Positions 49,135 to 61,907 of a stretch of DNA of 64,000 nt are shown piece after piece. The DNA is from Theobroma cacao (Eukaryota; Streptophyta; Magnoliopsida; Malvales; Malvaceae): assembly GCF_000208745.1 (NCBI RefSeq), contig NC_030854.1, positions 7,110,703 to 7,174,702 of the forward strand, given 5' to 3'. Position numbers and translations under genes: made by a program. Each line of letters starts with the position of its first letter. Within the stretch, counting starts at the first letter, position 1. The notes below the pieces were generated by a model, which was given only the letters and a program-made list of their open reading frames with translations, was not told the DNA's origin and did no database searches.

Positions 49135-49251
49135 CTGTTCAAAAGGGACATTGGGATAAATGGAGCAGTTTTAATGAATTTGATGCCTTAATCCATTTGA
49201 TTGGTGAAGAATCTATTGTACAAACATTGTGAGAGGTAACTCATTCGCTAA
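49135..49251 (+). pseudogene. LINE RNase H C-terminal end
   Basis: VQKGHWDKWSSFNEFDALIHLIGEESIVQTL.EVTHSLAN, in the same style as the end of plant LINE RNase H (ILREANSLADxLAK). It is cut at 49252 by the LTR of copia J. Confidence 0.75.
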
Positions 49252-49458
49252 TGTTGGAAATTACGCATGTGTTCTTTCATATGGTTTATTTGTAACATTA
49301 TTTTGTTTCATAGTTTGTTAGTTTATTAGTGGTATTACTATAAATAATGTCTACTTTACACATGCTTAAATATCTTGAAGAGTGACTCAATTACTTAACT
49401 CTCATAATCAAAAATATAAAAAAATTCCTCAATTCTTTTTTCTCTTCCACTTTCATCA

Positions 49459-49470
49459 TGGTATCAGAGC
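49459..49470 (+). other. Primer binding site of copia J (tRNA-iMet)
   Basis: TGGTATCAGAGC is complementary to the 3' end of initiator Met tRNA, the usual primer for plant copia elements. It is identical to the canonical form, unlike the degenerate sites at 32994 and 58304. Confidence 0.85.
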
Positions 49471-49596
49471 CAAATTTTGACCTATTTAGTTGGCTTTTTC
49501 ACAATATTGAGTCAATTCTTGCTTTTTATCTTTGCTTTTCTTCAAAATTTGTTGTTGATTTCCTTGTTTTCTTACTAAATCTTGTTATTTTTATAA

Positions 49597-50560
49597 TGGT
49601 CAGACCTATGATTCTAGAAACCTTACTTCTTCCATCATAGGATCCTCAATCACCTTACTTTCTTCATTATTATGATCATTGAAAGTCAATAGTCAATATA
49701 TCATAAGTTAAACTCAGTGAATTATGCCTCATAGAGTTTATAGTTCTTATTTGCTTTGTCAATTTGAAACAAATACAAATTTACTGATGGATCAATTAAG
49801 GAACCAAAAGCCATGGATAAGTTATATGTATCTTGGATTTGTTGCAATAATTTGATACTTGCATGGTTGGTTGAATCAATTTCACCTCCAATTGTTTCTA
49901 CAATTTTCTACATTAATTCTACCTATCAAAATTGGAAGACTCTGAAAAAGACGTTTTCTCAACTTGACAATGTGCACTTTTAGTTCACTTTTTCAACTAT
50001 TAGTCAAGGTATGTAAACTATTGGTGCTTACTTCACTAAGCTTAATGCTACCTTGGTGTGATTGTGGTTAATGAAGCACGCTTCAAAAGTATATTAGTCA
50101 ATATGAAAGGATATTGTCTTCAAATTTCTTAATGGACTTAATGAGTCATATGCTACATCGAGATCTCAACTTGTACTTATGAAGTCGATTCTTACTTTTG
50201 ATGAGGTGTACAATTTCATTCTTAAAGAGAAAACTCATAGATGAATTTCTCATGCTAAGCCTTTTCATGATGCCTTTACTATGACTAGTGTGATAGATGG
50301 AAAGAAGAGAAATCTAATCCGATTTGTTCACACTGTGATAAAATTGGTCATCTCCGACAAAAATGTTATAAGCTAGTTTGTTTCCCGTCCAATTTTAAGT
50401 TTACTAAAAGGAAAACTAATAAGAAAGTGTCACTAAATGGATATCATGCTAACGATATGGTGGCAATTGTGCAAAATGATTAATGTGAAGAATTTGCTAA
50501 TGTTGTTATTCCTAATTTTTCCTAACAAGAAATGAGTTTTAAAAATGATGGTTCTTCTCA
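49597..50560 (+). pseudogene. Copia J gag remnant
   Basis: Across frames: DPQSPYFLHYYDH, NYAS, NKYKFTDGSIKEPKAMDKLYVSWICCNNLILAWLVESISPPIVSTIFY, YQNWKTLKKTFSQLDNVHF and GAYFTKLNATLV, followed near 50320 by an intact CCHC knuckle (CSHCDKIGHLRQKC) and FKFTKRKTNKK. It resembles the copia K gag but is a distinct copy. Stops are present. It would form virus-like particles. Confidence 0.85.
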
Positions 50561-50829
50561 AAGATCAAACAACTAAATGTGCTAATGATCCACTTTCAAT
50601 CAATCCAAATACCAATATTGGCATGGATTCTAATTAGCATGGTCCTTCAATTGTTAACTCTACACTAGTACGTATAATAACCAGTTCATTTTATTCACAA
50701 AGTAAAATGTTAAATAGATTTTAATTCATGTTTGATTGCAATATCTATATAGTTCAAGTTTAATCTGATTTTAATGGGAAAACTTTCAAAACAAAATCAC
50801 ATTTTTTAACATTCACTAATATTCTATCA

Positions 50830-53007
50830 TGAACCAAATTTGAGGACCATGACCAGAGTGAAGGTATCAATGGGAGTGACCCTCTTAACCCCTGCAAGTC
50901 TAAAATGAACAAATAAATCAAATACTCGAAATTACCTTACAAGGTTAATCACTAAGGAACTGTATATCAAACATGCATGAACATATTATATCGCATAGGA
51001 ATGTCATATTAATTTGCACTTCATGTGCTCAAAATGCAAAAGCAACACATATTAAAGTAACACGTGTAGGTCGTCCTGTGGCAAATACAAAGTGCAGCCA
51101 TCCCATGGCAAATTTCAAAATACATGTCTTCCAATACAAGACATAAGCAAAATTTTATCCACAATAGTCAAATGTAAATGACCAAATCAAGTAGGACTAG
51201 TGAAGTACGACTTGAAACTAAAGGGTTTACGCTTACTAGATGCCATATGTTCACCTACCCAAAATTGACTGAAGTAATGGCTCTTCCCAAAGGATAATGA
51301 GCCAAGCAGTTACTAATCCGCAAAAACAAATGCATCTTACATGTGTAAGTTATAGATACCATTGTGAGTAGATACGGGGAAAGGGAACAAACTAAATGAG
51401 AAAGTGTTTGTCAAAAATACTTTTAAAAAATAATGCCAATAATCCATTTCAAACAATATCAAAGTTTTCCTTTCAACCATAACAAATGTTCATAGATTTT
51501 GGGAATTCAATCCCCACACAAAATTAAACATCCCATGGTGTGACTTATGTGTCAAGTCTGATCAATTATACAAGAAATCTCATATCATTATCTTGACGAA
51601 TATAAACTCATTTAAAATGATTTTATAAGGTTTTGTTGACAACCTATTCATAAGCCTTTGAAATGAGAATAATAGTTTGTAAAACGTTCAAATATTTCCA
51701 AGAAAACAATTAATAAATATCAAGTTTAAAAGTTTTTGTAGAAGATGTTGAGGAAAACAAAGGTTTAGTTTAAAAAATACAATAATGTCAATACCTTTAG
51801 AAAACTCTTGAAGAAAACTACTAGATTTTAAAAATAACATAATCTACACTAAATTGAATAAATCATGTCTAAACACCAAAATCGAGGTAAATATCCAATC
51901 CAAAGATCAAGGTCGAAACTAATACCAAATCCAAAGGTAGAATTGAAACAAATAGCAAAATCGAGCACCAAGTTTGAAACAATTGTTAAATCCAAAGACC
52001 AAAGTCTAAACAAATACCAAATCCAAAGTTCGAAGTTGAAACAATATAAATTTCAAAGTACAAAATTGAAACAAATATTAAATCCCAATTCTATAGTATC
52101 AAATATCATTTTAAATAGGCGCACTAGATAGCATGGACAATCAAATCAAAGTGTGCCATAAAACCAAAGTGGTTGGATACATGTGGTCATTAACCGTACA
52201 TCAAAGGAGGTATGATTGTATCAATTACCAAACGAAACCAAATCAAAAAGGGTAAGACTCCGTTACCTATCCAATCAAAGCTAAGCATTGTGCACAATGA
52301 CTAGTGGCTGCTATCACTAGCTAAAGGTCCATAACGCAAGTAGGCTCCACTAAAACTTTTTGTTTTATATTTCCAATTATTCAAATGTTTGTTTTCAAGT
52401 GAAAAGGTGAATCCATTCACCATCTAAGATCAAAGGGTTCAAAACAAAATGCAGTCAAAATGTCTAAAGTCCATTTCCAAACAAAGGATGACTTCAATCA
52501 CCAACACAATAGAAGTTTTAAGTAAAGAATAAATCAAAGTTATCACTCTCAAAGACAGATTGACCCATGCTAGGGTTTATGGAAGAGTATTCATTTTTTT
52601 TTCACTCCAAGTTTCTAAATCATCAATCATCTAAATAACCATAGACATACTAATTTTGAGGCATCAAACATTTGAAAGGCTTGTTCCCCATGCTCAAAAC
52701 CAAATACATAATAACATATTTACATAGTATACATAGATTTCATGAAACAAACTTGAAACCGTTCTTCACATCACAAAGTTCATCAAAATACATTTTAATG
52801 AAAGGTTGTAGAATAGGCATGCTTAATTATATCAAAATAATTAAACACATCTACCCACTTCTTACAGCATGCCTTTTCTTCTTATCATCTTTTGTTGAAA
52901 GCTCAACTTCTTCAACAAACTCAAAATACTCCAATAGCATCTGAATGATGTTTAATCATCAATATTCTCAAATACCCATAATAATTTCATAATACCTTGA
53001 ATACCCA
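50830..53007 (-). mobile_element. Minus-strand LTR fragment I
   Basis: It starts with TGAACCAAATTTGAGGACCATGACC, a diverged form of TGTCACGACCCAAATT...CCATGACC. It interrupts copia J and is itself interrupted at 53008 by LTR G, so its other end should be beyond the window. It contains a degenerate tandem repeat (51862-52095). The plus-strand ORF 51865-52131 is a translation of that repeat. No domain. Confidence 0.5.
51862..52095. repeat. Degenerate ~35-bp tandem repeat in LTR I
   Basis: About six or seven units of the form CCAAATCCAAAG..C.AAGT.GAAACAAATA. Units differ by several bases and small indels, so the array is old. Confidence 0.75.
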
Positions 53008-55367
53008 TGTCACAACCCGGTACTCTCCTCGAGCTCGTAACAATCGCCACGATGTCTCGATAGACATTCATTACCCGGAATGCCAATCGAAACCCCGCAA
53101 GGCTTTAATATCAGTTTTCTCACCTCCCCTGCGAGCAACAGTTGTTAATATCATATTTTAAAAGATTATAAGCTATTTCCAAACCAAAACAATAAAAAAA
53201 ATAATTTTCGTCTCACAGGGGTATTTTGGTCATTTTTCCTCAAAAATTTTGAAACCATCTAAAAATGTAGTATATGAGTGAAAGATACATATTTCATAAC
53301 TAAAAATAAATTTAGATGTCTAAAACATTCATTTAAAGTGAAATGATAGCTATTAAAATAAAGTAAAAATATTAAATAAAATATTCTATTTTCTTATAAA
53401 ATAATATTTATAGAGATATCCGTAAATAATTTTTGTAATGTAAAAGCAAAATAAATTCGTACATACAGTAACACAGATAACTAGAGTATATAATTTAATT
53501 TACAATGACGTGTGGGCCCCTGAATGACCAAAAGTAACGAAGGCTGCGAACTTACGATTTTTAAGAATGCAAATCCAACTGTAGCCCTCGATGAAATCAG
53601 CTATCTACAGACTAACCTGAGCTTGAAATGGGTGGAAAGGAGGGTGGTGAGTTTATATAAACTCAGTGACTAAACAAACATCATCTAAAATATCTAAAGC
53701 CGAGTAAATGGAGACAACTTAAAATAGTTTATCGTACGATGATTCATAACGTTTCAAACTCATTTCAACTAAATAAAATAAATTCATTTCACTCAATTAA
53801 TCAACATGGCTTATGAATTTCATAAAAATTTGGCTCGTGCCAAAACTTATTCTCAAGGATACCTTGGCTGAGGCATCTAACCGAGTCTGCCAAGGCTATT
53901 AAAGAATAGTTCATATACGCATAAAACACATTTCTTTTCGTTTAAAAGCATAGTCGTTCCTTGGCGTTGGCTGAGTTCACTCTCACGTGATGTTTAGCGT
54001 GTAGTGAACTCTAAAGCTTTACCTTAGGAGATACCCTCCGCGCCTCTGGTACTAAAGTAAATATAAAGGGGTTTACTGTTCCCCTCTAATAGGCTGGTCC
54101 ATAGAAACCCGCCCATTGCAGTAAGCTAATCGATATCCCACCAAATCAATAAAATTCCAATAGCATGACGTGGCAATTATTTTACAACATAGCATGTCAA
54201 GGCAAAACAACAGTTCATATATGTTTAGCATAATTACCAATCCAGCCACTCATGCCCACATTATCATAAGCCATTCAATTCAAACGATGATTTATAACAC
54301 AACAAATAGTCTCCAATTACTCCATTCTCCAAGCCATCATTCAATTTCAAGACAATTTTATAAAATCATTTCGTTTAATCACATTTTGCTTATATAAACA
54401 TAAAGATTTACCATTTAAACTCATTTTTCTATAAAATCACAAAAACGAATAAAAACTACTTTAGATAATTAAGACGATAATAAGGTTACTCACAATATCA
54501 GGAGTTGAGGTACTCATAGTCCCGGTCTTCGGGTACAATCGCCTCACCCTTATCGAAAGTTTCACCACCTAGACATAATGCACAACAAGCAATTTACTGT
54601 ATTTGTGATAAACTGTTATAAAACTAATTTAGGCTCTATATGAATGCATGAAATGGGATGTGAAATGTTTGAATTATTATCTAAATACGGTGTTCTATGT
54701 AGGTTTAATTGTGCATGGGGCTGAAATGGTATTGACCTAATTCACACTATACACAGGTTAATTGGCCAAAATATCCAATTCAACTCTAAATAAATTCATT
54801 TCACTTTCAATACTCCAAATCATCAAATATAAGCTAGATAACATGAATCATCCTCAACATTTTCTCTTGGAAAATTCGGCCATGGTGGGTGCATAAACAC
54901 TATGGTTTTTCATGCTTGATTTTTACACCATAAATCATTAATTCCTAACCAAATCACTTGAAATAAAATCAAATCCACCATCAACATACTATAAGGAAGA
55001 TTCGGCCAATAAGGGTGATGGAAGAACATGAATTTTTCCTGTTTGCTTTTCAAGCTACACATCACCAACCAACTAAAAACACTAGAATAACATGTTTTCT
55101 AGCTAAATCCAAGATCAAAACCCCTCCCCCCATGTCTGGCCAACAAAGGTATCTTCATGCAAACTTGATTCTCAACCATGGAAAATGAAAAATAATGCAT
55201 AGGAAAGGTAGATCACAGGCTAAAATCAAGAAATTTTACCTTTTGTCACTTGATTCCTTGAAATCCACCAATTTTTCCTTGAATTTTTGCTTACTAGGGT
55301 TTGTTCTTTCTTTCTTTCCTCTTTTCCTTAGGGAGGTCGAACATATGGGAGTGAAATGAGTGAGTCA
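53008..55367 (-). mobile_element. Minus-strand LTR G, cut by element H
   Basis: Begins TGTCACAACCCGG. Its reverse complement aligns along its length with the 3' three quarters of the plus LTR at 55368-58296, for example CACCACCCTCCTTTCCACCC, ATTCAGGGGCCCACA, GACCAGCCTATTAGAGGGG, GAACACCGTATTTAGATA and GATCTACCTTTCCTATGCAT. The first ~640 bases of the LTR are missing exactly where element H starts, so H probably inserted here and the remainder lies beyond 64000. The sequence is clearly more diverged from H than the two H LTRs are from each other. Confidence 0.85.
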
Positions 55368-58296
55368 TGTTGTCAAGCCTGGCTCTACAATATGTTTATT
55401 ATGCCATTCCTACATAAGAATGTATGTTTGCTTACTTGGGTACCTCGAAAATAGTTAAAGGACGGTAATATACCAAATGGTACAATTAGGTTGAATTAAG
55501 CCTCGATATAGTCCAAATAGAGATTTTAAGATGAAATTGAGAATTTTAAAACCCCAGAATGACTTAAAATGATGATTCAGAGCTCGGGGGCCGACTTGGA
55601 GTCAAATTTGAATTTTCATGACTTAGGGGTAAAATGGTCATTTTGCTACCCGAGGTTAAGATGTGAGTGTTGGATGAAATTTTTCACTAAGATTGATCAT
55701 TTGAAGTATAATTTGAGTTTGAGAAGTGAAGAATTTTAATTTCGACGTTTTTTCGAGAATAAAGGCAAAATAGTCATTTTGCCACCTTAGGGGCAAAATT
55801 GTAATTTTACACCACCCAACACTTGTCATGCCCATGGATTTCAGCCATTAGCATTTTATATCATGGATAATTGAAAGGTTTTATGTGGTGGTGGAAGAAA
55901 GCTTAATTATTAAGTTTTTAAACATGGACTAATAACATGTGACAAGTGTCAAGCTTGGATTATATTATTATTTGGCTTTAAAAATCAGCCCATAACCCTC
56001 GCAACTCATTTATCTTGGTCGGCCAATGAGAGAAAAAGAGAAAAAAGGAAGAACAAAAACCTTAGAGAGAAAAATTCAAAGGGAAATTGTTGATTTTCAA
56101 GGAATCAACTCATTAAAGTTAAAATTTCTTAATTCTAGCTTGTGATCTACCTTTCCTATGCATTATTTTGCATTTTTCATGGTTCAATCACAAGATATCA
56201 TGAAGGACAGTGTGTTGATCAAACCTTAGGAGAGAGAATTTGATGATGAATTTAGTTAGAAAACATGTTATTCTAGTGTTTGTAGTTGTTTAGTGATGTG
56301 TAATATGAAAAGCAAGCAAGAAAAATTCATGTTCTTACATCACATTCATTGGCTGAATTTGATTGAATTTCAAGTGATTTGATTTGAAATGAATGATTTA
56401 TAGTGTGAGAATTAAGCATGAAAAATTATATTGTTAGTGCACTCACCATGGTCGAATTTTTCAAGAGAAAATGTGAGGATGATTTTTCCACATTTCAAGT
56501 TATTTAAATTGTGTTTAATTATTTGGAGTATTGGGAGAGAAATGGAATTGTTTGGAGTTGAATTGGACGTATTGGCCAATTAATCGGGTGATAGATCGAA
56601 TTAGGCCAATACCATTTTATTTAGGTACATAATTGAATTTATATTGAACACCGTATTTAGATAGTTACCCAAGTATTTCACATCCCATTTCATGCATTAG
56701 TATAAAGCCTGAATTGGTTTTACAACGGTTTAGCACAAATGTAGCAAATTGCTTATTATGCATTATGTTTAGGTGGTGAGCATTCTAGCAAAAGTAAAAA
56801 GGTAGTATCCGAGGATCAAGAATCAGAGTATCTCGAATTCGATTCCCATTACAGTGAGTAACCTTATTATCGTTTTAATTATCTAAAGTATGTTTTTATC
56901 CGATTTTGTAATTTTATGAAAAATGTGTTTAAATGAAATGATTTTATAAATTGTTTTGAAATTTAAAGATGACTTGGAAATGGAGTAATTGGAGACTACT
57001 TACTGTATTCTAAATTATGTTTTGAATTGAATGGCTTATGATAATGTGGGCATGAATGGCTGGATGGGTATTTGTGTTGAAAATGCATAAATTGTTGTTT
57101 TCCTTGATAGGCTGGATAATGATAAAATTGCCATGTCATGTTGTTGAATTTTACTGAATTGGTGGGTTATAGATTGGTCACTGTAGTGGCGGGTTTTGTG
57201 GACCAGCCTATTAGAGGGGCACGAAATCCAGGTATATTCTTACCTCGATCGAAGAGGCGCGTAGGCTAACTCCTGAGGTAAAACTTTAGAGTTCACTTCA
57301 CTCTGAACCACCACGTGAGGGTGAACTCAGCCAATTCCAAGGAATGGCTATGTTTTCAAAATAAAAACATGATTTATGCGTACATGACTTTTTAACAGCC
57401 TTGGCGAATTCGGTTGGGATAGCCCCAGGCCAAGGTATCCCTAGCAACAGAGAATGAGCATGATTTTGGCACGAGCCAAGCTTTTTAGGAAATCATAAGC
57501 CTCGTTGTTTATTTGGGTTAGATGAATCTATTTTATCTTATTAAAATGAGTTCGAAATGCTATGAATCATTTTTATGCTAATCTATTTTATCTGTCTCCA
57601 TTTACTCAACTTTAGATATTTTAGATGATATTTGTTTACTCACTGGGATTATATAATCTCACCACCCTCCTTTCCACCCATTTCAGGCTCAGGATAGTCG
57701 GTAGATAGCTCATTTAGTTGAGGGCTACAGTTGGACTTGCATCCTCAAAAACTGTAGGTTCACAGCCTTCATTACTTTTAGTCATTCAGGGGCCCACATG
57801 TCATTGTTAAATGTTTTGAATACCTGGCTGCGTGTGCCATTGCATGTAGGAATTTATTTTGGTTTTACGCTGTAAAAATTATTTACGTAACGTTCTATAA
57901 AAATTGTTTTATGAAAAATTGGAATATTTTATTCATTATTTTTATTTTATTCCATTAGCTATAATTTCACTTTAAATCAATGTTTTAGATATCTAAACTT
58001 ATTTTCGATTATGAAATGTGTAAATTTCTCTCATATACTACATTTTAGCTAGTTTCAAAATTTTTGAAAAAAATGACCAAAATATCCCTGTGTAGTTGAA
58101 ATTTTCTTTGACTGTTTTTGAATTGAAATTGGTTCATATCACTTTAAAACATGATTTTAGTAACTAACACTCACAGGGGAAGCGAGAAAACTGATGTTAA
58201 GCCTTGTGAGGTTTCGATTAGTATTCCGGGTAATGAATGTCTATCGGGACATCACAGTTGTTGTCACGGGCTCTATGGGAGTTTCTGGTCGTGACA
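55368..58296 (+). repeat. 5' LTR of element H (2.9 kb)
   Basis: TGTTGTCAAGCCTGG to TTCTGGTCGTGACA. It contains a promoter-like CT-to-leader transition and several repeated phrases such as GGCAAAAT.GTAATTTT and GGTAAAATGGTCATTTT. The same order of landmarks is seen in the 3' copy. The preceding 5 bases are AGTCA (55363-55367). Confidence 0.9.
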
Positions 58297-58303
58297 ATTT
58301 AGG

Positions 58304-58315
58304 TGGTATGAAAGC
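58304..58315 (+). other. Degenerate tRNA-iMet primer binding site of element H
   Basis: TGGTATGAAAGC lies seven bases after the LTR end and matches TGGTATCAGAGC at 10 of 12 positions. Confidence 0.75.
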
Positions 58316-58477
58316 TTTTGGTTTTAAAGATCAGAGCTTTTGGGTTTAAAGTTGTTTTAAAATTTATAGTGTTAGTGTGACCCCGAGTTAAGTTAGGTTA
58401 GACTGAATAGAGTGCATGTATTTGCATGTAGAGCCTGAGGTTGTTTAAACTTGCCTTATTTCTTCTTATAAGTTGTC

Positions 58478-59053
58478 ATGCCTCCTCAATGTGAACACCC
58501 ACCTCTCACTAGATCGGCTGGGAGAGGAAGAGGTCATTCTCAACATCGTCAGCTAGATCCTATAAAAGGGGAATCGGTTGCGTCTACTATTTGGGCAGCA
58601 CCTGCTACTGAGCAGACTGAGACTCCTCCACATCCTCCACCTCTTCCGCCACCTACTAGTATTCCTGCCATGCCTCTTGAGGTAGTTCACGCATTGGCAG
58701 CCTTCTTTACTGCTATTGCTGGCCAGGCTCGTGCTGGTCAAGCTCTTCCTACAGTTCCTCCAGTTGCTCCTTTAGTACCACCACCCCCACCTTCTGTCCC
58801 ACCAACAGTGCTAGATGTTTCTATTTCTAAAAAACTTAAAGAGGCTAGGCAACATGGTTGCATTTCTTTTATGGGTGAGTCAGACGCAACCGTAGCTAAA
58901 GAGGTGGTGCAAATGGCTTTAAGATCTGAGAAGCTTGCGAATGAAAATAAGAGAGATTGCCCACAATTAGGACGGGCTACTGTAGCTGCTCCATCTACAC
59001 CATCTTGTACGGATATGCAAAGGAGAGATTCCTCTGGATTACAACCAAGATAG
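58478..59053 (+). CDS. Shortened Ty3/gypsy gag-like ORF of element H
   Basis: The 191-aa ORF starts MPPQCEHPPLTRSAGRGRG, the basic N-terminus typical of chromovirus gag, followed by a Pro-rich linker (residues about 45-105) and VSISKKLKEARQHGCISFMGESDATVAK (about 112-140). It then jumps to EVVQMALRSEKLANENKR. In related gags I recall more than 100 residues (the capsid-like core with ARTWW) between DATVAK and the EVVQMALRAEKLANEN segment, so an in-frame core deletion is likely. No zinc knuckle remains before the stop. It may be expressed but should not form a normal capsid. A host proline-rich gene is unlikely given the PBS and LTR context. Confidence 0.75.
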   Translation: MPPQCEHPPLTRSAGRGRGHSQHRQLDPIKGESVASTIWAAPATEQTETPPHPPPLPPPTSIPAMPLEVVHALAAFFTAIAGQARAGQALPTVPPVAPLVPPPPPSVPPTVLDVSISKKLKEARQHGCISFMGESDATVAKEVVQMALRSEKLANENKRDCPQLGRATVAAPSTPSCTDMQRRDSSGLQPR

Positions 59054-61896
59054 GGGTGATTTTGACATACCACCAGGGGTAGATTAAATATGTTGAAATT
59101 AGTGTTCTAATAAAGTACATATGATAGAATGCTAGTTTTGTAAATTGTAGTTTCCATGATCATAAAACTCTTGAATTAATAATAAGATAAGCATAAGATG
59201 TTGATTCAGGTGGATTAATTTCATGATGATTTTAAGTTGAAGTGATTGGACTATATGAGTTGTAAGACAAAGAAGACCAGTAGTTGTGAATACTAAGGAA
59301 TTGTGGAACACTAGAAAACAACGAATAATTATGTGTGTGGTGTCATACGTATATGGTGAAGTCACTATACAATATGGAAAGAGTATTCTCAAGTGGGATT
59401 TATTGACTGATGATAAGTGATGTGCAATCTGAGATACATGTAGCTATGAATAAATTTGGAGATTTTTGCTTAAGCAAACTTGTACTAAATGTTATGGTAA
59501 AGATATATGAATGTTAGTGGCAAAATAAATACGTTAAATCAATGTTCTGATCGCGCCCTTGTGATAGAAAGTTAGTCTTGCTAATTGTGGTATAGACTCA
59601 GAGGGAAGCCACACGATTGTGAATAATTGAGGTAGTAGCTTTAAAGGTGGAAGAGTTGCTGGGATAAAGTGAATTCAAACAGTTGCAACGCCACAGTACT
59701 GACTATCAAAAGTTGTCACGTTAAGAACCCCTAATGGCTAGAAAGCATGAGCAAATTGTGAGCGGCATAAAGATTGGACTCATGAGTTGGAAAATGGTCA
59801 TTGGTTTTGATGTCAAGTTTCGTTATTGGGAGTCTTACATGCATTGGTGGAGTGTTAAGATGAATAATATGTTGACTAAAGTCAAATCTTAAGAAATAAA
59901 GTAAATCTTGTAAAAGGTTAAAGAGGAAGTGAGGGAAAGGTTAGATGAATGTATGAGATATTGATAAGAGATGTCAATACCAAGTGATGAGAGTGTGAAT
60001 GAAGATTTCAAGAATGATAATCTTGTCTTGACTTTGTTGAAAGGAAAGGATTAGTGACAACACAAGTAAACTACGTGGTATGCTAGAAACCCTTGGAGAT
60101 AAGTTGAAGCATGAGTAGTTAAGCATGCATTTAAATATTTTGGTGAGCAAGTGCATGCCTTTATGGAAATGATATACTTGGAGCATGAAAGAGAAAAGAA
60201 GTGATTAAGTGTTTCAAGGATGTTTAAACACCTTTGAGAAAGAATTATAAATTATACGAGATGAGTATAAGATGTGTGATTTTGACACTTGCTAAGGAGC
60301 CAAACGGCTAAGTCACGAGTTAAGTGATCACCTACTATGAGACATAAGTTTAAGATAGATATCCCCAAGGAAATACTCAAGAGAAGTTCTACCATGGATC
60401 TCGTGAAAGCAAGCACTAAGTTATATGGTTATAAAAAGAAAGCTGTATGCTGAGAGTGATATTAGTATTAATATTGAAAAGTACTTGAGGAGAATCTAGT
60501 TTCAAGTCTTGCAATTTCAAGTACAGTTTGTAAATTGGTTAAGGAAGAATGATGTTATATTCGTATAAAAGAGTGGAACAAAGGATGATTAAAGTTGACC
60601 TTGATAATGAAGTCAGATAATGAAACTTTCCTAATATATTATGGAAATTGGAATTCAAAAATGCTTGAGGCATACATGATTCAAATGAGTCTGAGTTTTA
60701 AGTGACAAATCAATATCGGAATGCAAGAAGGATACAAAGTAATGTAGAGGCATGAAGGATAATCGAGGAAAAAGGATGACTCTTAGGAATTGTGGTATTG
60801 CATAAGATGTAATGATCAAATTAAGATAAATCTTTGAGGCATCAATGGGATTATAAAGCATACATGCATAATAGATTATAATTCAATGGAGATGATATTG
60901 TGATGAAATGATATATAGTACAAGGAAACTTAAGCATATAATTGGAAATGATAAGAATAGAGTATAAGTATGTAAATGATGTGGAACTATGCACAGGCAT
61001 GATGAGAATTTGTATGAATTATGAAGATTATTCTATTGAATCTTGGTTATGGATGGGAATGAACAAAGGGAAATTAGTCTGAAGGCATTTGAAAATAGAG
61101 ACTCATAAACATAATGAGGAATATGGACATTTGAATGTGCGTGTATACGTATGTGTGGAGTTAGTGATGTACCCAACTAAAATGAAAAATGGTTTTAGTG
61201 GTTTGAGATTTGAACTCAATATATTTGATGAGTTGTATAGATAATGTAATGATCAAGAATCTTATCAGAAGTTGATTTATGGTGACCTAAGGAATTTTGG
61301 GGAAATAGTTAAGGGAATGTAATCTATAGTGCGATTAAGCCATATGAGATGGATTAATAGGATTAAGAAGATTGAAATTTCCTAAATGCAAGGTAAACAT
61401 GAAGTATGTGGAAATAATTGAAGCCATTAATCTTCCCTAACACTGAAGATATGTACAGGAATAAGTATGGCATGTTAATGATGCCGTAAACTACACAATA
61501 GTGTACGAGGATAGGATGAATGAATGAAAGTTGAAAAGTTTGATATGGAATGAAGTAATAAGATAGTGATTGGTATACCTAAATAAGTATAAAATGCGAT
61601 CAAAATTAGTATGATTGAGATGGAGTTATGGTTCAAGTTTAATGATAGTAATAGAAGCATGCTTGGTGTCTCGATATAAGAGATCATAATTGTGAAGGTT
61701 ACAGTTGATCTAATTTTAAAGGATAATAATAGACATAAGTAAAGTACTAGAGTTGAATTGGAGGTAAATGAGGTGAACAAATCAAAATTCCCTCTAAAGG
61801 GGAGGACATAAGAAGTCGAGCATTAAATGAGAAAACAATACCCCCACCTTTTCTCTAAGTTCGGTAAATGAAATTTTGATGTCAAAATTTTATTTT
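59054..61896 (+). other. Non-coding internal region of element H
   Basis: About 2.8 kb of AT-rich sequence with no RT, integrase, protease or RNase H motif that I can see in any frame. The small ORFs are below 105 aa and featureless. The last 100 bases before the PPT look like a gypsy 3' untranslated region (CCCTCTAAAGGGGAGGAC). Confidence 0.65.
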
Positions 61897-61907
61897 AAAG
61901 GGGGTAG

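Larger units (their letters stand above)
36041..49251 (+). mobile_element. Plus-strand LINE, interrupted by a SINE and a large LTR
   Basis: From left to right: ORF1 C-terminus, spacer, endonuclease, RT, zf-RVT and RNase H. RNase H runs to 40682 (DYAVAIS) and resumes after the inserted LTR with WDKWSSFNEFDALI near 49150. A SINE interrupts RT at 38255-38354. The 5' side is cut by gypsy element P and the 3' side by copia J at 49252, so no poly-A tail is seen. The LINE is dead but all pol domains can be traced. Confidence 0.85.
49252..50829 (+). mobile_element. 5' part of plus-strand Ty1/copia element J
   Basis: A short LTR (49252-49458, 207 bp, TGTTGGAAATTA...TTTCATCA) is followed at once by a perfect tRNA-iMet PBS (TGGTATCAGAGC, 49459-49470). 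Gag follows. The element stops at about 50829, where a minus LTR begins. Its integrase, RT and 3' LTR are absent from the window and may lie beyond 64000. Confidence 0.8.

Noticed and set aside
51865..52131. Lys/Gln/Ser-rich 88-aa ORF
   Set aside because: It is the translation of a degenerate ~35-bp tandem repeat within an LTR.
58553..59073. Minus-strand ORFs opposite the gag of element H
   Set aside because: They are shadows of the gag reading frame, with composition explained by the Pro-rich stretch on the other strand.
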